Origin: an uncultured Acidimicrobiales bacterium
Lineage (GTDB): Bacteria; Actinomycetota; Acidimicrobiia; Acidimicrobiales; SZUA-35
Length of the DNA stretch: 50,175 bases
Direction: 5' to 3'
NCBI GenBank assembly: GCA_937930695.1
Contig: CALHCB010000003.1
Location: 1 to 50,175, forward strand
Made by a program: the position numbers and the translations under genes. Position 1 is the stretch's first letter; the number at the start of each line of letters is the position of its first letter. Of this stretch, positions 1 to 8,990 are shown in pieces. A model generated the notes under the pieces. The model saw only the letters and a list, made by a program, of their open reading frames with translations, did no database searches and had not been told where the DNA came from.

Positions 1-551
1 CGCTGTTGCTCATGTGGCTGACCATGACGGCCTACTTCTCGCTCGTGCTCTTGGCGTTCGTGCCGTTCTCGCGTCGGTTGCCGAGCCCTGCTTCTCCAGC
101 CTCTTCACCAACGCTCCGTCTGGTTCCTCTCGCCCTTCCCGCCTTCGTCTTTCTCAGCTTCACCGCCATGAATCCCTATCTCGGCCTGCGAACCACCGGA
201 GCGTTCACGATGTTCTCGAACCTGCAAACCGAATTTGCGGGAAGCAACCACCTTCTCGTTCCGGGGTGGCACCCGACCGATCATCAAACCCAACTGGTCA
301 CTATCGAGAGCTCCGACAACGAAAAGCTGCAGATCCTTGCCGACGACGAGCAGGCGCTGACGTTCTCCACGTTGCGGACGTTGCACCTGATAGAGAACGA
401 GGCGACGTTGGTCGGTTCTGTCGCAGGTGAAGCACTCGAGTGGGACGGAAACCGTCCAGTAGAGACCGTCGGTAGCCCGAGCTTCTTGGAGCGCTGGCTC
501 TTGAGCTTCCGCCCTGTTGCACTCGATGGCGTGCCGCCGTGCGGCAACTGA
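1..551 (+). CDS. Membrane-protein C-terminal fragment, possibly HTTM/vitamin K carboxylase-like (5' truncated)
   Basis: The reading frame is open to the left window edge and ends with TGA at 549-551, so only the C-terminal part is present (about 181 residues). It opens with a hydrophobic helix, has a basic proline-rich linker (FSRRLPSP), then a second hydrophobic stretch (LVPLALPAFVFLSFTAM). A soluble tail follows, with the segment TTGAFTMFSNLQTE then SNHLLVP. I recall that MFSNL..E...SNHL pattern from the C-terminal part of bacterial HTTM (horizontally transferred transmembrane) proteins related to vitamin K-dependent carboxylase. This is a memory-based match and the catalytic part lies outside the window. 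It converges on the tad operon, whose last gene ends 43 bp away. A DCC-family gene, a frequent partner of HTTM proteins, occurs at 20157 but is not adjacent. Confidence 0.45.
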   Translation, partial: LLLMWLTMTAYFSLVLLAFVPFSRRLPSPASPASSPTLRLVPLALPAFVFLSFTAMNPYLGLRTTGAFTMFSNLQTEFAGSNHLLVPGWHPTDHQTQLVTIESSDNEKLQILADDEQALTFSTLRTLHLIENEATLVGSVAGEALEWDGNRPVETVGSPSFLERWLLSFRPVALDGVPPCGN

Positions 552-594
552 GTTCGCAACAAGGGAACGACTCAGTTCACCGCTGATCGTTGAT

Positions 595-1578
595 TCAGTC
601 CTCGAGGGTCTCGGCCATGAACCCGCCATCTGGATTGAACCGAAAGTTCTGGAAGTCCTTCACGAACTCAAGGTGCAGATCGACTTCGCCTCGACGGTTT
701 TTCTCGATCGAGAACACCGTCCTTTTGCGAGCCTGGTCGAGCTGCGTCAGGTCGAACTTGAGGTGTCGATCCGATGTTGCGGTCACCTTCTGGCTCATCA
801 AGATGGCGATGTCGCACTCGTGAGCGAGCGCAGCTGAACCGCGAAGATGACTCATGCGCAGTCGTGCCGCGTCGATTCCGCTCGGTGCTGCCGCGGCCAG
901 GGCAACCACGGTGATTCCGTGGGCGATGGCCATCTCTTTCATGACTTCGATGGCCCGATAGATCCGATCTTCCAGATTGTTGGCTCCGGGTATCGGGAGT
1001 TTCTGCAGATAGTCAACGAACAACACACCACCCCAGTCGAGATGTTCACGACTCACCTCGTCGAGCATCCGAGGCGTCGTCGATTGCGCCGATGCCCGCA
1101 GCAATTGAAGGTTGGGGGAGAACTCCTCGAGCGAGGCGAACGCTTCCCCGATCACGGGTGAAGCAGCCACGGCTTTGTGAATCGTGGTCAGCCCCATCAT
1201 GAGATCACGGATGACTGAACGAGCTCGTAGGCGATCTGTCGGGTCGGCGCTGGAGCCCACGCGAGCGACCTCTTGGACGAGGAGTCGATTGAGCAGCGCG
1301 GCCTCATCATGCTCGAAGCAAGCGAATGTCACCCGACGACCGAACTCGCTCATGTTGCGGGCCCACTGGAGGGCGCAGATCGTCTTGCCTGCGCCCGGCT
1401 GACCACCGAGCAACACAACGTCGCCGCCGACCAGACCGCCGTCGAGCACCGAATCGAGCGGATCGAAGCCGGTTGGTACCGGTCCCAGGCCAGACGCAAT
1501 TTCTCGCTCGTCTCGAAGGGCAGTCAGCAACTCAGCAACGGAGTACGGCTCCGCGGGGGGAAGATCAATGTCAGTCAT
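595..1578 (-). CDS. DnaB-type (F4 helicase) RecA-fold ATPase at the end of the tad operon
   Basis: 327 residues. A short N-terminal segment precedes a RecA-fold ATPase of the DnaB C-terminal type. Seen directly: Walker A GGQPGAGKT at residues 58-66, a Walker B-like GGVLFVDYLQ, the DnaB motif HLRGSAALAHECD (compare DLRGSGAIEQDAD in replicative helicases), and FSIEKNRRGE near the C terminus, equivalent to the KNR-G arginine-finger region. The N-terminal primase-interaction domain of true DnaB is absent. The gene starts 13 nt after tadC stops and is the last gene of the tad operon, with AAGGG upstream of its ATG. That position suggests a pilus-related or regulatory role rather than replication, but the sequence does not show the function. 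Alternatives are a KaiC/RadA-like ATPase or a helicase only coincidentally in the operon. Confidence 0.8.
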   Translation of the reverse strand: MTDIDLPPAEPYSVAELLTALRDEREIASGLGPVPTGFDPLDSVLDGGLVGGDVVLLGGQPGAGKTICALQWARNMSEFGRRVTFACFEHDEAALLNRLLVQEVARVGSSADPTDRLRARSVIRDLMMGLTTIHKAVAASPVIGEAFASLEEFSPNLQLLRASAQSTTPRMLDEVSREHLDWGGVLFVDYLQKLPIPGANNLEDRIYRAIEVMKEMAIAHGITVVALAAAAPSGIDAARLRMSHLRGSAALAHECDIAILMSQKVTATSDRHLKFDLTQLDQARKRTVFSIEKNRRGEVDLHLEFVKDFQNFRFNPDGGFMAETLED

Positions 1579-1591
1579 GGACGCACCCTTT

Positions 1592-2494
1592 TCAGAAGAT
1601 CTCGAAGAAACTCACGACGGCGGGGCCGAGAATGACAATGAACAATGCGGGCAAAATGCAGAGACCGAGTGGGAAGATCATTTTGATCGGCAGCTGGTGG
1701 GCGCGTTCCTCAGCTCGGAACCGCCGCTTCTCTCGCATCTCGAGTGCCAGGGTTCGCAGCGTCTTGGCCAGCGGAACACCGAGAGCTTCTGCTTGCCGCA
1801 GCGACAGAACGACGGTCTTGAGGTCATCAACCTGGGATCGCGTGGCAAGCGTGTCGAGGGCTGCTCCCCGACTGGTGCCGAGCTGCACGTCCTGGAGCAA
1901 ACGACCGAATTCTTCGGCCAACGCGTGGGTCTCTGTTTGTGAGATTCTTGCCAACGCCGCCTCGAACCCAAGGCCGGCCTCGACCGAGATCGTCAACTGA
2001 TCCAGCACATCCGGCAGAACCCGAGTGATCTCGTCCGCCCGTCGATCGGCCCGAGAACGAATCAGAAGATCCGGAGCAAAGAACGCAACGACGATGATCG
2101 AGATCCCCACCAGATACGACGTCCCGGTTGTCTCGGAGCTGACCCGCAGCGCAAGCAGACCGCCGAGCAGAATCGGCACGAGCACCTTGGCACCAAGAAT
2201 CTGCTCCGGAGTCACCCGTCCAGTGAGACCCGCCTTCGCAATTCCGGTCGTTCGTGCCTTGTACCACCCACCTGGGGTGAACCTGAGCAGCGCATGACCA
2301 GTCTGGCGAGCCAGTGGTCCAACGAACCGTTCGCCAGCCGAACGCTCCAGAGCGGCAGCGCGCATGGTCGGTTGATACTCCGACAGGTTCTTGTTGACGC
2401 GCTCGCTCACCTGGCGATCGCTCGACAGAGCCCACCATCCGATCGGCAATGCGCACGCAATCGCGGCAGAACCGAGCCAAACAATCAACGGCAT
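1592..2494 (-). CDS. tadC: TadC-like inner-membrane platform protein (type II secretion F family)
   Basis: 300 residues. An N-terminal membrane helix (IVWLGSAAIACALPIGWWAL) is followed by a basic cytoplasmic stretch and two hydrophobic segments around residues 105-145. A T2SSF domain follows (VLPDVLDQLTISVEAGLGFEAAL, with later LRQAEALGVPLAKTLRTLA), and the protein ends with a hydrophobic C-terminal helix. This is the usual TadC layout and length. TadC pairs with TadB to form the membrane platform that TadA drives during Flp pilus extrusion. It lies 16 nt downstream of the VWA-TadB gene and 13 nt upstream of the DnaB-type ATPase gene, in one minus-strand operon. The family assignment is firm; the exact pilus function is inferred from context. 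Confidence 0.9.
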   Translation of the reverse strand: MPLIVWLGSAAIACALPIGWWALSSDRQVSERVNKNLSEYQPTMRAAALERSAGERFVGPLARQTGHALLRFTPGGWYKARTTGIAKAGLTGRVTPEQILGAKVLVPILLGGLLALRVSSETTGTSYLVGISIIVVAFFAPDLLIRSRADRRADEITRVLPDVLDQLTISVEAGLGFEAALARISQTETHALAEEFGRLLQDVQLGTSRGAALDTLATRSQVDDLKTVVLSLRQAEALGVPLAKTLRTLALEMREKRRFRAEERAHQLPIKMIFPLGLCILPALFIVILGPAVVSFFEIF

Positions 2495-2510
2495 GATCGT
2501 CCCTCCCCCA

Positions 2511-4421
2511 TCAGTACTTCAGGTCCACGAGTTTGCGGATCCACAGGTATCCCAAGAACATGCTGAACAGTCCGAGCGCCAGCATCGTTTGCCCCGGTGT
2601 CGTGTTGGTCAACTTCGACGCAGACTCGGGCGTCCGCCACACCAGGAAGAAGAACATCAGAAACGGAAGAGCGAGGAGCACCCAACCGGATGCTCGGCCT
2701 TCGGCAGACAACGCCTGCACCTGCCGGGCGACGCGTCGTCGATCTCGAATGGTGTCGGCGACATTGTCGAGAACCTCGGTGAGGTCACCGCCGAGCTCCC
2801 GATTGATGTCAACGGCTCGGGCGACCCATTCAAGATCCTTGCTCTTCATCCGATCGGCGGCCGAAATCATCGACGCAGTGAGGTCGCGCCCGACCCTGGT
2901 CTCGAACACGATGCGGCGGAACTGTTCGGCTGATGGCGAGGCCGCTTCTTCAGAAACAAGCTCGATGGCCTGAGGAAGGCCACGGCCGGCGCGCAGTGCA
3001 CCAGTCATGATCCCCAGCGTGTCCGTGAGCTGATCCGCAAACCGGTTCCTTCGCCGAGAAGCTCGACGCGACACGTAGCCAAAGATCATCACCATCGCGA
3101 ACGCGGCGCCCAACACCCCGAGAAGCGGGCCTCCCAGAACCGAGAAGACCATGGCGCTGATCGAAATTATGGCCAGCGAGATCAACACGAACTCGCCCGG
3201 CCGAAGCGTCAGACCTGCCGCATCGAGCGAGGCGTCTAGTCGTCCATCTTCATCGCGGTTGGAGATCAAGCGATCGGTTGCGTCGGTCATGCGCGTATTC
3301 AGGTCGGTCGCACGAGCTTCGCCGTTGACCGTCGCAAGCCTGACCTGGCGAGAAGGCACGATCAGCAGACCGCCGAGGACGGCGAACGAAACAAACATCG
3401 CGGCCACGCCGAGCCAGAGCATCGAAGACCTACCGAGGAGCCCAGGACTCACCGGAGCGACGAGGCCAAGTTGCGCCTTTTGCTCGATGTTCAGAACTCG
3501 CGCCGGGGCATCCTGCACGACGACCGGCGCCTCTGGCCCTGCGATGGTCGTGCGGGCGGTTGCAACCGCTCCATCCGCGGCCACCGAGACTACGACGCTG
3601 CGCCGATTCTGCGTCTCAGTTTCAAAGACGAGTTCGTAACGGCTCGCAAGCCTCGCCGCAATGTCGACATACAGCGCATCGAGTTCTTGAATTGACTCGG
3701 CCGACAGGAATTGCCCACCGACCTGATCAACAGTTGTACCGAGCGACTCCAGGTTTGTATCAGGGCTCTCGATTGCAATGGCGTAGAGCCCGGCGCCCGC
3801 ATCAACAAGGCGATCGGCCGCGTCGGTCTGCGTGGCAGAACTCACGGTGTCTTCACCGTCACTGAGTACAACGACGTAGGAGCGTTCAGATCCAAGGTCT
3901 GCGATCAGGTCACCGGCCACGGTGAGTCCGTCCCACATGGCAGTTTCACCAGATGCGCTGAGAGAACCGACCGCGGCCAGTGCGGCGTCGCGATCGAGCC
4001 CGACTTGGGAGTCGACCTGAGCGGTGGCGCCGAAGCTGACAACCCCAACCCGTGTCTCAGGTGGAAGTTGTTGAATGAAGGAAGAGGCAGCAGATCGCGC
4101 CGCCTCGAGCGCCTCGCCTCTCATGCTGCCCGACGTGTCGAGCACGACGACCACGTCGATCTGCGACAGGAGCGGGGTTACCCGAAAACCGAGCACCTCA
4201 CCGTTTTCGGTCAACGCAAAGTTTGCGGCGACAGGATCTACCTCACCGATCGAAGGTGGGATGGCGATCTCCAGCGTGACCTGTCCGTCTTCATCTTCAA
4301 CCACAGCCAAGACCTGGATCTCATCGTCACTCGTTCCTTGTGCACTTGCGGTGACAGGAACGAGAACGAGAACGGCCAGGAGGAAGGCAGCCGTGGCGAG
4401 AAGCCAACGGCGAACCATCAT
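2511..4421 (-). CDS. tadB: VWA domain-TadB fusion (pilus platform protein)
   Basis: 636 residues, about twice a normal TadB. Residues 1-28 form a Sec signal peptide (MMVRRWLLATAAFLLAVLVL, then VTASA). A von Willebrand factor A domain follows, with the MIDAS motif DTSGS at 95-99, a conserved Thr in the segment SGETAMWDGL, and VLSDGEDT as the third metal-site region. A transmembrane helix near residue 335 leads into a cytoplasmic linker, paired helices (near 415-450), and a T2SSF domain (TLGIMTGALRAGRGLPQAIEL) with C-terminal helices. The N-terminal VWA domain would therefore be outside the membrane and the TadB domain inside. The ATGA overlap with tadA at 4418-4421 indicates translational coupling. 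The fusion would put a metal-dependent adhesion or assembly domain on the pilus motor platform; that role is inferred. Confidence 0.88.
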   Translation of the reverse strand: MMVRRWLLATAAFLLAVLVLVPVTASAQGTSDDEIQVLAVVEDEDGQVTLEIAIPPSIGEVDPVAANFALTENGEVLGFRVTPLLSQIDVVVVLDTSGSMRGEALEAARSAASSFIQQLPPETRVGVVSFGATAQVDSQVGLDRDAALAAVGSLSASGETAMWDGLTVAGDLIADLGSERSYVVVLSDGEDTVSSATQTDAADRLVDAGAGLYAIAIESPDTNLESLGTTVDQVGGQFLSAESIQELDALYVDIAARLASRYELVFETETQNRRSVVVSVAADGAVATARTTIAGPEAPVVVQDAPARVLNIEQKAQLGLVAPVSPGLLGRSSMLWLGVAAMFVSFAVLGGLLIVPSRQVRLATVNGEARATDLNTRMTDATDRLISNRDEDGRLDASLDAAGLTLRPGEFVLISLAIISISAMVFSVLGGPLLGVLGAAFAMVMIFGYVSRRASRRRNRFADQLTDTLGIMTGALRAGRGLPQAIELVSEEAASPSAEQFRRIVFETRVGRDLTASMISAADRMKSKDLEWVARAVDINRELGGDLTEVLDNVADTIRDRRRVARQVQALSAEGRASGWVLLALPFLMFFFLVWRTPESASKLTNTTPGQTMLALGLFSMFLGYLWIRKLVDLKY

Positions 4422-5821
4422 TGGGCAAAGCCGTTCTTCTTGAACGGATCGAGACCAGCAGACAGCAGCGCTTCTGGGAGTTCGATCCCGAGATGCTGAA
4501 GCTCCTCGCTGAACATTGGACGCAATCCCGTGGGCTTGATCTCACCAGCGAAGCGACCCGACTCGTCGAACCCAGCTCCATAGTCGAAGTCGTACAGGGT
4601 GCTCAACGTGATGGTTTCGCCCTCCATGCCGTTCACTTCGGCGATCTCGGTGACCCGCCTCGTTCCATCCCGCATCCGCGACAGATGGATGACCACGTCG
4701 AGAGCTGACGCAATCTGTTCGCGGATCGCACGGATCGGCAGGTCAAGCCCTGCCATCAACACCATGGTTTCCAGGCGTGCCAGCGCATCGCGTGGCGTGT
4801 TGGCATGCAAGGTCGAAATCGAACCCTCGTGGCCGGTGTTCATTGCTTGAAGCATGTCGAGGGCCTCTCCCCCACGAACCTCACCAACCACGATCCGATC
4901 GGGACGCATGCGAAGCGAGTTGCGGACCAGATCGCGAATCGGGACGTGACCCTTGCCCTCGATGTTCGCCGGCCGGGCTTCCAGTCGAATCACGTGCCGC
5001 TGATGAAGGCGAAGCTCAACCGCATCTTCGATCGTCACGATGCGCTCGTCGGTTGGGATGAACGAGGAGACCACGTTCAGAAGCGTCGTTTTACCGGTGC
5101 CGGTTCCGCCGCTGATGAGGATGTTCCGCTTACCGCGGACACAGGCATCCAAGAACTCAACGCTTTGCTTGTTCAACGTGCCGAACTCAATCAGGTCGTC
5201 GGTCCCAAAGGCAGTTTTCGCAAACTTTCGAATCGTCAGCATCGGACCATCCACCGCAAGCGGCGGGATGACGGCATTGACACGACTGCCATCGGGAAGA
5301 CGAGCGTCCACCATGGGCGAGGACTCATCGATCCGCCGGCCCACCGCAGACACGATCTTCTCGATGACCTGTCGAAGGTGTTGAACCGAAACGAATCGAG
5401 CGTCCGTCATGTAGAGACGGCCCGCTCGCTCGACGAAGATCGAATCGTCGCCGTTCACCATCACTTCAGTCACTGCAGGATCAGCCAGGAAGGGCTCGAT
5501 CGGCCCGAGTCCGAGAATGTCGGCACTGATTGACTCGACAAGCCCCAACCGCTCCTCGGAGGTGAGTTGCTCCAGGTCAGTAGAAAGGATCTGATCGAGC
5601 TCCTGCACCACATGGGCACGAAGCTGGTCTTCGCCGAGGTTGGCATCGAAGAGTCGGTTGCCAAGGCGTTCGAACAAGGCGTCTTGCGCCCGTGCTCGTA
5701 TCGAGTTCATCGGGTCATGAGCTCGTGGCGCAGCGTCATGCCCGTTTGCTTGAAATACGTCGACGGCCGATGGCTCGGCAGAACTCGACGAGCGGAGAAG
5801 GTCACCAATACCCATGGTCAC
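4418..5821 (-). CDS. tadA: TadA/CpaF secretion ATPase
   Basis: 467 residues, the usual size for CpaF/TadA, the hexameric ATPase that powers Flp pilus assembly at the cytoplasmic face of the membrane. Visible motifs: an N-terminal helical domain (LGPIEPFLADPAVTEVMVNG), Walker A ISGGTGTGKTTLLN near residue 240, Asp box/Walker B RPDRIVVGEVRGGEALDML, and the His box GHEGSISTLHANTPRDAL. The C terminus is short and acidic. It overlaps tadZ by 4 nt (5818-5821) and the VWA-TadB gene by 4 nt (4418-4421), so all three are probably translated together. All catalytic motifs are intact. Confidence 0.96.
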   Translation of the reverse strand: MTMGIGDLLRSSSSAEPSAVDVFQANGHDAAPRAHDPMNSIRARAQDALFERLGNRLFDANLGEDQLRAHVVQELDQILSTDLEQLTSEERLGLVESISADILGLGPIEPFLADPAVTEVMVNGDDSIFVERAGRLYMTDARFVSVQHLRQVIEKIVSAVGRRIDESSPMVDARLPDGSRVNAVIPPLAVDGPMLTIRKFAKTAFGTDDLIEFGTLNKQSVEFLDACVRGKRNILISGGTGTGKTTLLNVVSSFIPTDERIVTIEDAVELRLHQRHVIRLEARPANIEGKGHVPIRDLVRNSLRMRPDRIVVGEVRGGEALDMLQAMNTGHEGSISTLHANTPRDALARLETMVLMAGLDLPIRAIREQIASALDVVIHLSRMRDGTRRVTEIAEVNGMEGETITLSTLYDFDYGAGFDESGRFAGEIKPTGLRPMFSEELQHLGIELPEALLSAGLDPFKKNGFAQ

Positions 5822-6996
5822 TTGTTCTTTCTGTTGCGGAACAGCGTTCGGCCATTCCGACCCTGCTCCGGTGCGTAGTAACTGGCAATGTCGGCGAAAC
5901 GCCGAGAGACACCGCCGGTTTCGCGCTCCACGAGCGGGATTCCTTCGTTGGTTGATACGGGTACAAGGCGGGTACTTGGAATTTCGAATTCGGCCTTCAT
6001 GCCGATGGCTGCTTCGACGTCAGCGACCGAGAGTCCGACCTTCGCATTCGCTCGGTTGAGCACGAACGTTCGGCGCTGGGAAACGAATCCAACTCGATCC
6101 AGCGCGTCGATCTGGCGACGCAGAGCCCGGATCGAGGGAACGTCGGTTGTCGACACGAACAAGAAGTCCGTCGATGCTTCCATTGCCGAAATGGCTTCAG
6201 GGTTGATACCGGCTGCGGTATCGATGATGACAAAGGGAAACTCCTCGACCAGAACCGAAAGGCTCCGTTTGAGATCATCCCCGCCGATCTCCTCGGCCAG
6301 CGCCAGATCATCCGGCGGTGCCAGCACAGCAAGACTCGATGGATGGGTGGTCAAGAACACCTTCAGTGCGCTTCGTTCCTGGGCCGAGGACCCAATCACG
6401 TCGGCTAGCGAGTGTTCTGGCTGGAGGCTCAACGCAGGGGCGCAGTCTCCGAACTGCGTGTCGAGATCGAGCAGCAGAACTTGATTCGGCAATCGACGAG
6501 CCAGCGCCACCGCCACATTGGTAGCGACGGTTGTCTTTCCCGTGCCTCCCTTGGGACTGAGCACGCTGATCACCCGACGACGCAAACCCGTACTAACGAC
6601 AGCTGCTGTCTGTCGACGTTGTATCGCACGATCAAACACCCGATCGAGATCCCGCTTGAGATCCTCGCCGACCGGGGTTTCGGCAATGACGTCCCGGGCA
6701 CCAAGTCGAAAGAGCTCACTCTCGAGCGCGGGATCTCGGGTTTGGACCAAGGTGACAGTGGCGACACCTGGATATCGGACATCGATCTCGGGAATGAGCG
6801 ACCGCACATCGTCCCAATTGACGTCGCTCCCTATGACCACCATCTCCGGATCTGCCGCACAGACATCCATGGCTGTCTCGGTCGGATCGGTCCATTGATC
6901 GGACCAGACCCGACGCACGGCGGTCTGCTTGCCGTACAGCGCGAGCAACGACGTTTCGAGCGAGGGGTTCGTCGAAACGACAGTGATACCGCTCAC
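5818..6996 (-). CDS. cpaE: TadZ/CpaE pilus-localising ATPase (MinD/ParA family)
   Basis: 392 residues. The N-terminal ~125 residues look like an atypical receiver domain (VVIGSDVNWDDVRSLIPEID, then ARDVIAETPV) without a clear phosphoacceptor site. The C-terminal ~250 residues are a MinD/ParA ATPase: deviant Walker A SPKGGTGKTTVATN, Walker A' LLLDLDTQFGD, Walker B FVIIDTAAGINPEA. CpaE/TadZ positions the Tad machinery at the cell pole in other bacteria; the same role is inferred here. The gene is linked to cpaB by an overlap at 6993-6996 and to tadA at 5818-5821. The C-terminal tail is basic (FRNRKNK). Confidence 0.92.
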   Translation of the reverse strand: MSGITVVSTNPSLETSLLALYGKQTAVRRVWSDQWTDPTETAMDVCAADPEMVVIGSDVNWDDVRSLIPEIDVRYPGVATVTLVQTRDPALESELFRLGARDVIAETPVGEDLKRDLDRVFDRAIQRRQTAAVVSTGLRRRVISVLSPKGGTGKTTVATNVAVALARRLPNQVLLLDLDTQFGDCAPALSLQPEHSLADVIGSSAQERSALKVFLTTHPSSLAVLAPPDDLALAEEIGGDDLKRSLSVLVEEFPFVIIDTAAGINPEAISAMEASTDFLFVSTTDVPSIRALRRQIDALDRVGFVSQRRTFVLNRANAKVGLSVADVEAAIGMKAEFEIPSTRLVPVSTNEGIPLVERETGGVSRRFADIASYYAPEQGRNGRTLFRNRKNK

Positions 6997-7832
6997 TGAA
7001 TGAGCTCCTCTTCATCACCGTAGATGGACCCTCGGGTCTGGATTGGGTCGTCAGTTTCCGGAACGGTCGCTCGATCGATCGCCAGCCATACCAGACCGAA
7101 CTCGGCGGTAAAGACGATTCGCTCGGCGTCGATTGGGCGAACGGCAAGCGTTACGAAGACCGGATCATCGGGAGCCTCTTCGAGGCGATCGACTTGCTCA
7201 TCCTCGCTGCTACTGAAGTTTCCGTCCTCGAGTTCTTGCACCGCAGTGACGAGCACCTTGCGCAGGATGATGTCGGTGCTGTTCGGCGTCTTGCCTGCGA
7301 TCTCGGCGGCGACCGCTTCAGGGAGAGCGATCTCTTCGCCATCAATTTCGACGACGGTCGCACTCAGATCAAACGGCTCGAACGATGCGAACACTGCCAC
7401 CGTCTGGCCAGGTTCGAGCAAGCCACCGATCGCCCGCTCTGGATCGACCTTGATCGTGATCTCGACGAGGTCCTCTGGCACCTGGATCCCAACGACACGC
7501 TCGGTGAAATCAGTGCGTTCTACGAATCGCCCGTCCACCAGCTGCTCACCTGGCACCAAATCAACCGCGGCAACTCGGCCGCCGAGACTGCCCAAGGCAT
7601 TGACTGATTGGGTTGCCTGGATCTTGACAGGGACTTGCTCAACGGTGACGAATCGCTCGATGTCATCGCCGGGTGTACCGGCTGGAATCTCCGTCGTGAC
7701 GACGTAGACCTCGACCAGTTCCTCACCTGCCAACGCCCGCTCTTCTGCGTTGGTCACGTAGGCGACCAATGCCACCGTGCCGATCAGGGCGAGCATGAGT
7801 GCCGTAGCGACACCTAATAGTTTCTTGTTCAC
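6993..7832 (-). CDS. cpaB: CpaB/RcpC-like pilus assembly protein (SAF domain)
   Basis: 279 residues, GTG start. An N-terminal signal anchor (LLGVATALMLALIGTVALVAYV) is followed by a SAF domain (VVTTEIPAGTPGDDIERFV, then DLVPGEQLVDGRF), and an RcpC-like C-terminal region (ITIKVDPERAIGGLLEPGQTVAVF). In Gram-negatives CpaB works with the secretin. No secretin gene is present, consistent with a monoderm, where the protein is probably extracytoplasmic and membrane-anchored. It overlaps cpaE by 4 nt. The 120 bp upstream, before tadG ends, show no gene and no clear hairpin. Confidence 0.88.
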   Translation of the reverse strand: MNKKLLGVATALMLALIGTVALVAYVTNAEERALAGEELVEVYVVTTEIPAGTPGDDIERFVTVEQVPVKIQATQSVNALGSLGGRVAAVDLVPGEQLVDGRFVERTDFTERVVGIQVPEDLVEITIKVDPERAIGGLLEPGQTVAVFASFEPFDLSATVVEIDGEEIALPEAVAAEIAGKTPNSTDIILRKVLVTAVQELEDGNFSSSEDEQVDRLEEAPDDPVFVTLAVRPIDAERIVFTAEFGLVWLAIDRATVPETDDPIQTRGSIYGDEEELIQ

Positions 7833-7952
7833 GATTTCGATCCCTCAGTCGTTTCGTATGTGGTCTTCAGACCGCCGTACCTAATTCAAAGGTGCGGGTG
7901 GTTTTGCGCCGTGTCACGAGCAGTTCCGCCTGCTCTCGGCGGGCGGCATTGC

Positions 7953-8990
7953 TCACGGAGCACACGCTCCGAACTCGTTCGGATCAACACCGCAGATAGC
8001 GATGACCTTGTTGCCGCTGGGCTCTCCACCACCGCCACAACACGTGCCCGTGATGAGTCCGGGCTTCACCAACAATTCGAAGTAACGGTTGTTCGGGTTT
8101 CCATTGACCTGAAATGAAATGAGACGCACTCGGACGACACCCATCAGATGGAATTCGGCGTTCGAGCCGTTGCCCTCAACGAAGTTGAAGACAGGGAGCG
8201 TGAAATAGATGCCGCTGTTCCGCAAGCCGTTCAGATCGCTCTGCAGACCGGCGAGTGCACCCGTATCGCCGGGATAGCAATGCGCCTCTCCGCCACACGC
8301 CGTCACGACGTGGTTGCCGAAGAAGACCTCGCCGGGGTAGCCGTTTGCTACCCAGTCCTTCGTGTCGTTGTTCGAATTCGCGCCGCCGTCGAAATCGATC
8401 GTTCCCCAGTTGCCTGGCACCGATGCTCCACCGCAGGCATCAGGTTGGTCCTTGTCGTAGTCGATGCGAATCAATGTGTCTGTCGCCGGCGGATTGTTGA
8501 TCACATCTTGCAGCGCCGTGGACCCTTCGATGCACAACCCGATCGGGCGTAGACCAGTGACCGAAGTAGGCGGTCCCCACACTGCAGTCGTCACCGAGGG
8601 AGCATCGAAATCACCGCGACCAATGACACCGGCAAACCACGTGTCGACGTTCTGGGTAGCAGTCACGGTGACGCGACCTTGATCAGCGTTGAAGAACGCG
8701 ATCTCGCACGACACCAGCTGCGCTGTCGCCTCGTTGTTCACCAGATAGGTGCCGGCGGAGGTCGCACACCCGTCGATGCCGTTGACGTAGTCCTGGGCAG
8801 CGGCCAACGCTGACGCGTCGGTGGCCGAGATCAATGCTCGACGAGTTCGCCATCCGTTGCCAAGATCGATGGCCAACGATGCAAATCCCATGATCGCCAC
8901 CATCGACAGCGCGATGAACGGCAGCGTGACGCCGCGTTCACTCGACCGACTTGTTCTCGATCCTGGAACATCCGCGTCAGGTCGGTTCAT
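7953..8990 (-). CDS. tadG: TadG-like pseudopilin/pilus assembly protein
   Basis: 345 residues. A short basic N terminus leads to a Glu-preceded hydrophobic segment (ERGVTLPFIALSMVAIMG), then the TadG N-terminal signature AIDLGNGWRTRRALISATDASALAAAQDYV in outline, and a long extracytoplasmic region. The C terminus is rich in Gly and Cys (GTCCGGGGEPSG and later CGVDPNEFGAC), so disulphides are likely. I chose the ATG at 8990 because its ATGA overlaps the tadE stop (8987-8990), matching the coupling seen elsewhere in this operon. An ATG at 8999 is an alternative, three codons longer. The precise role, minor pilin or assembly factor, is not resolved in the family. Confidence 0.85.
   Translation of the reverse strand: MNRPDADVPGSRTSRSSERGVTLPFIALSMVAIMGFASLAIDLGNGWRTRRALISATDASALAAAQDYVNGIDGCATSAGTYLVNNEATAQLVSCEIAFFNADQGRVTVTATQNVDTWFAGVIGRGDFDAPSVTTAVWGPPTSVTGLRPIGLCIEGSTALQDVINNPPATDTLIRIDYDKDQPDACGGASVPGNWGTIDFDGGANSNNDTKDWVANGYPGEVFFGNHVVTACGGEAHCYPGDTGALAGLQSDLNGLRNSGIYFTLPVFNFVEGNGSNAEFHLMGVVRVRLISFQVNGNPNNRYFELLVKPGLITGTCCGGGGEPSGNKVIAICGVDPNEFGACAP

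Noticed and set aside
595-1578. Reading the DnaB-type ATPase as the replicative helicase dnaB
   Set aside because: It lacks the N-terminal domain and sits at the end of a tad operon. At 327 residues it is too short.
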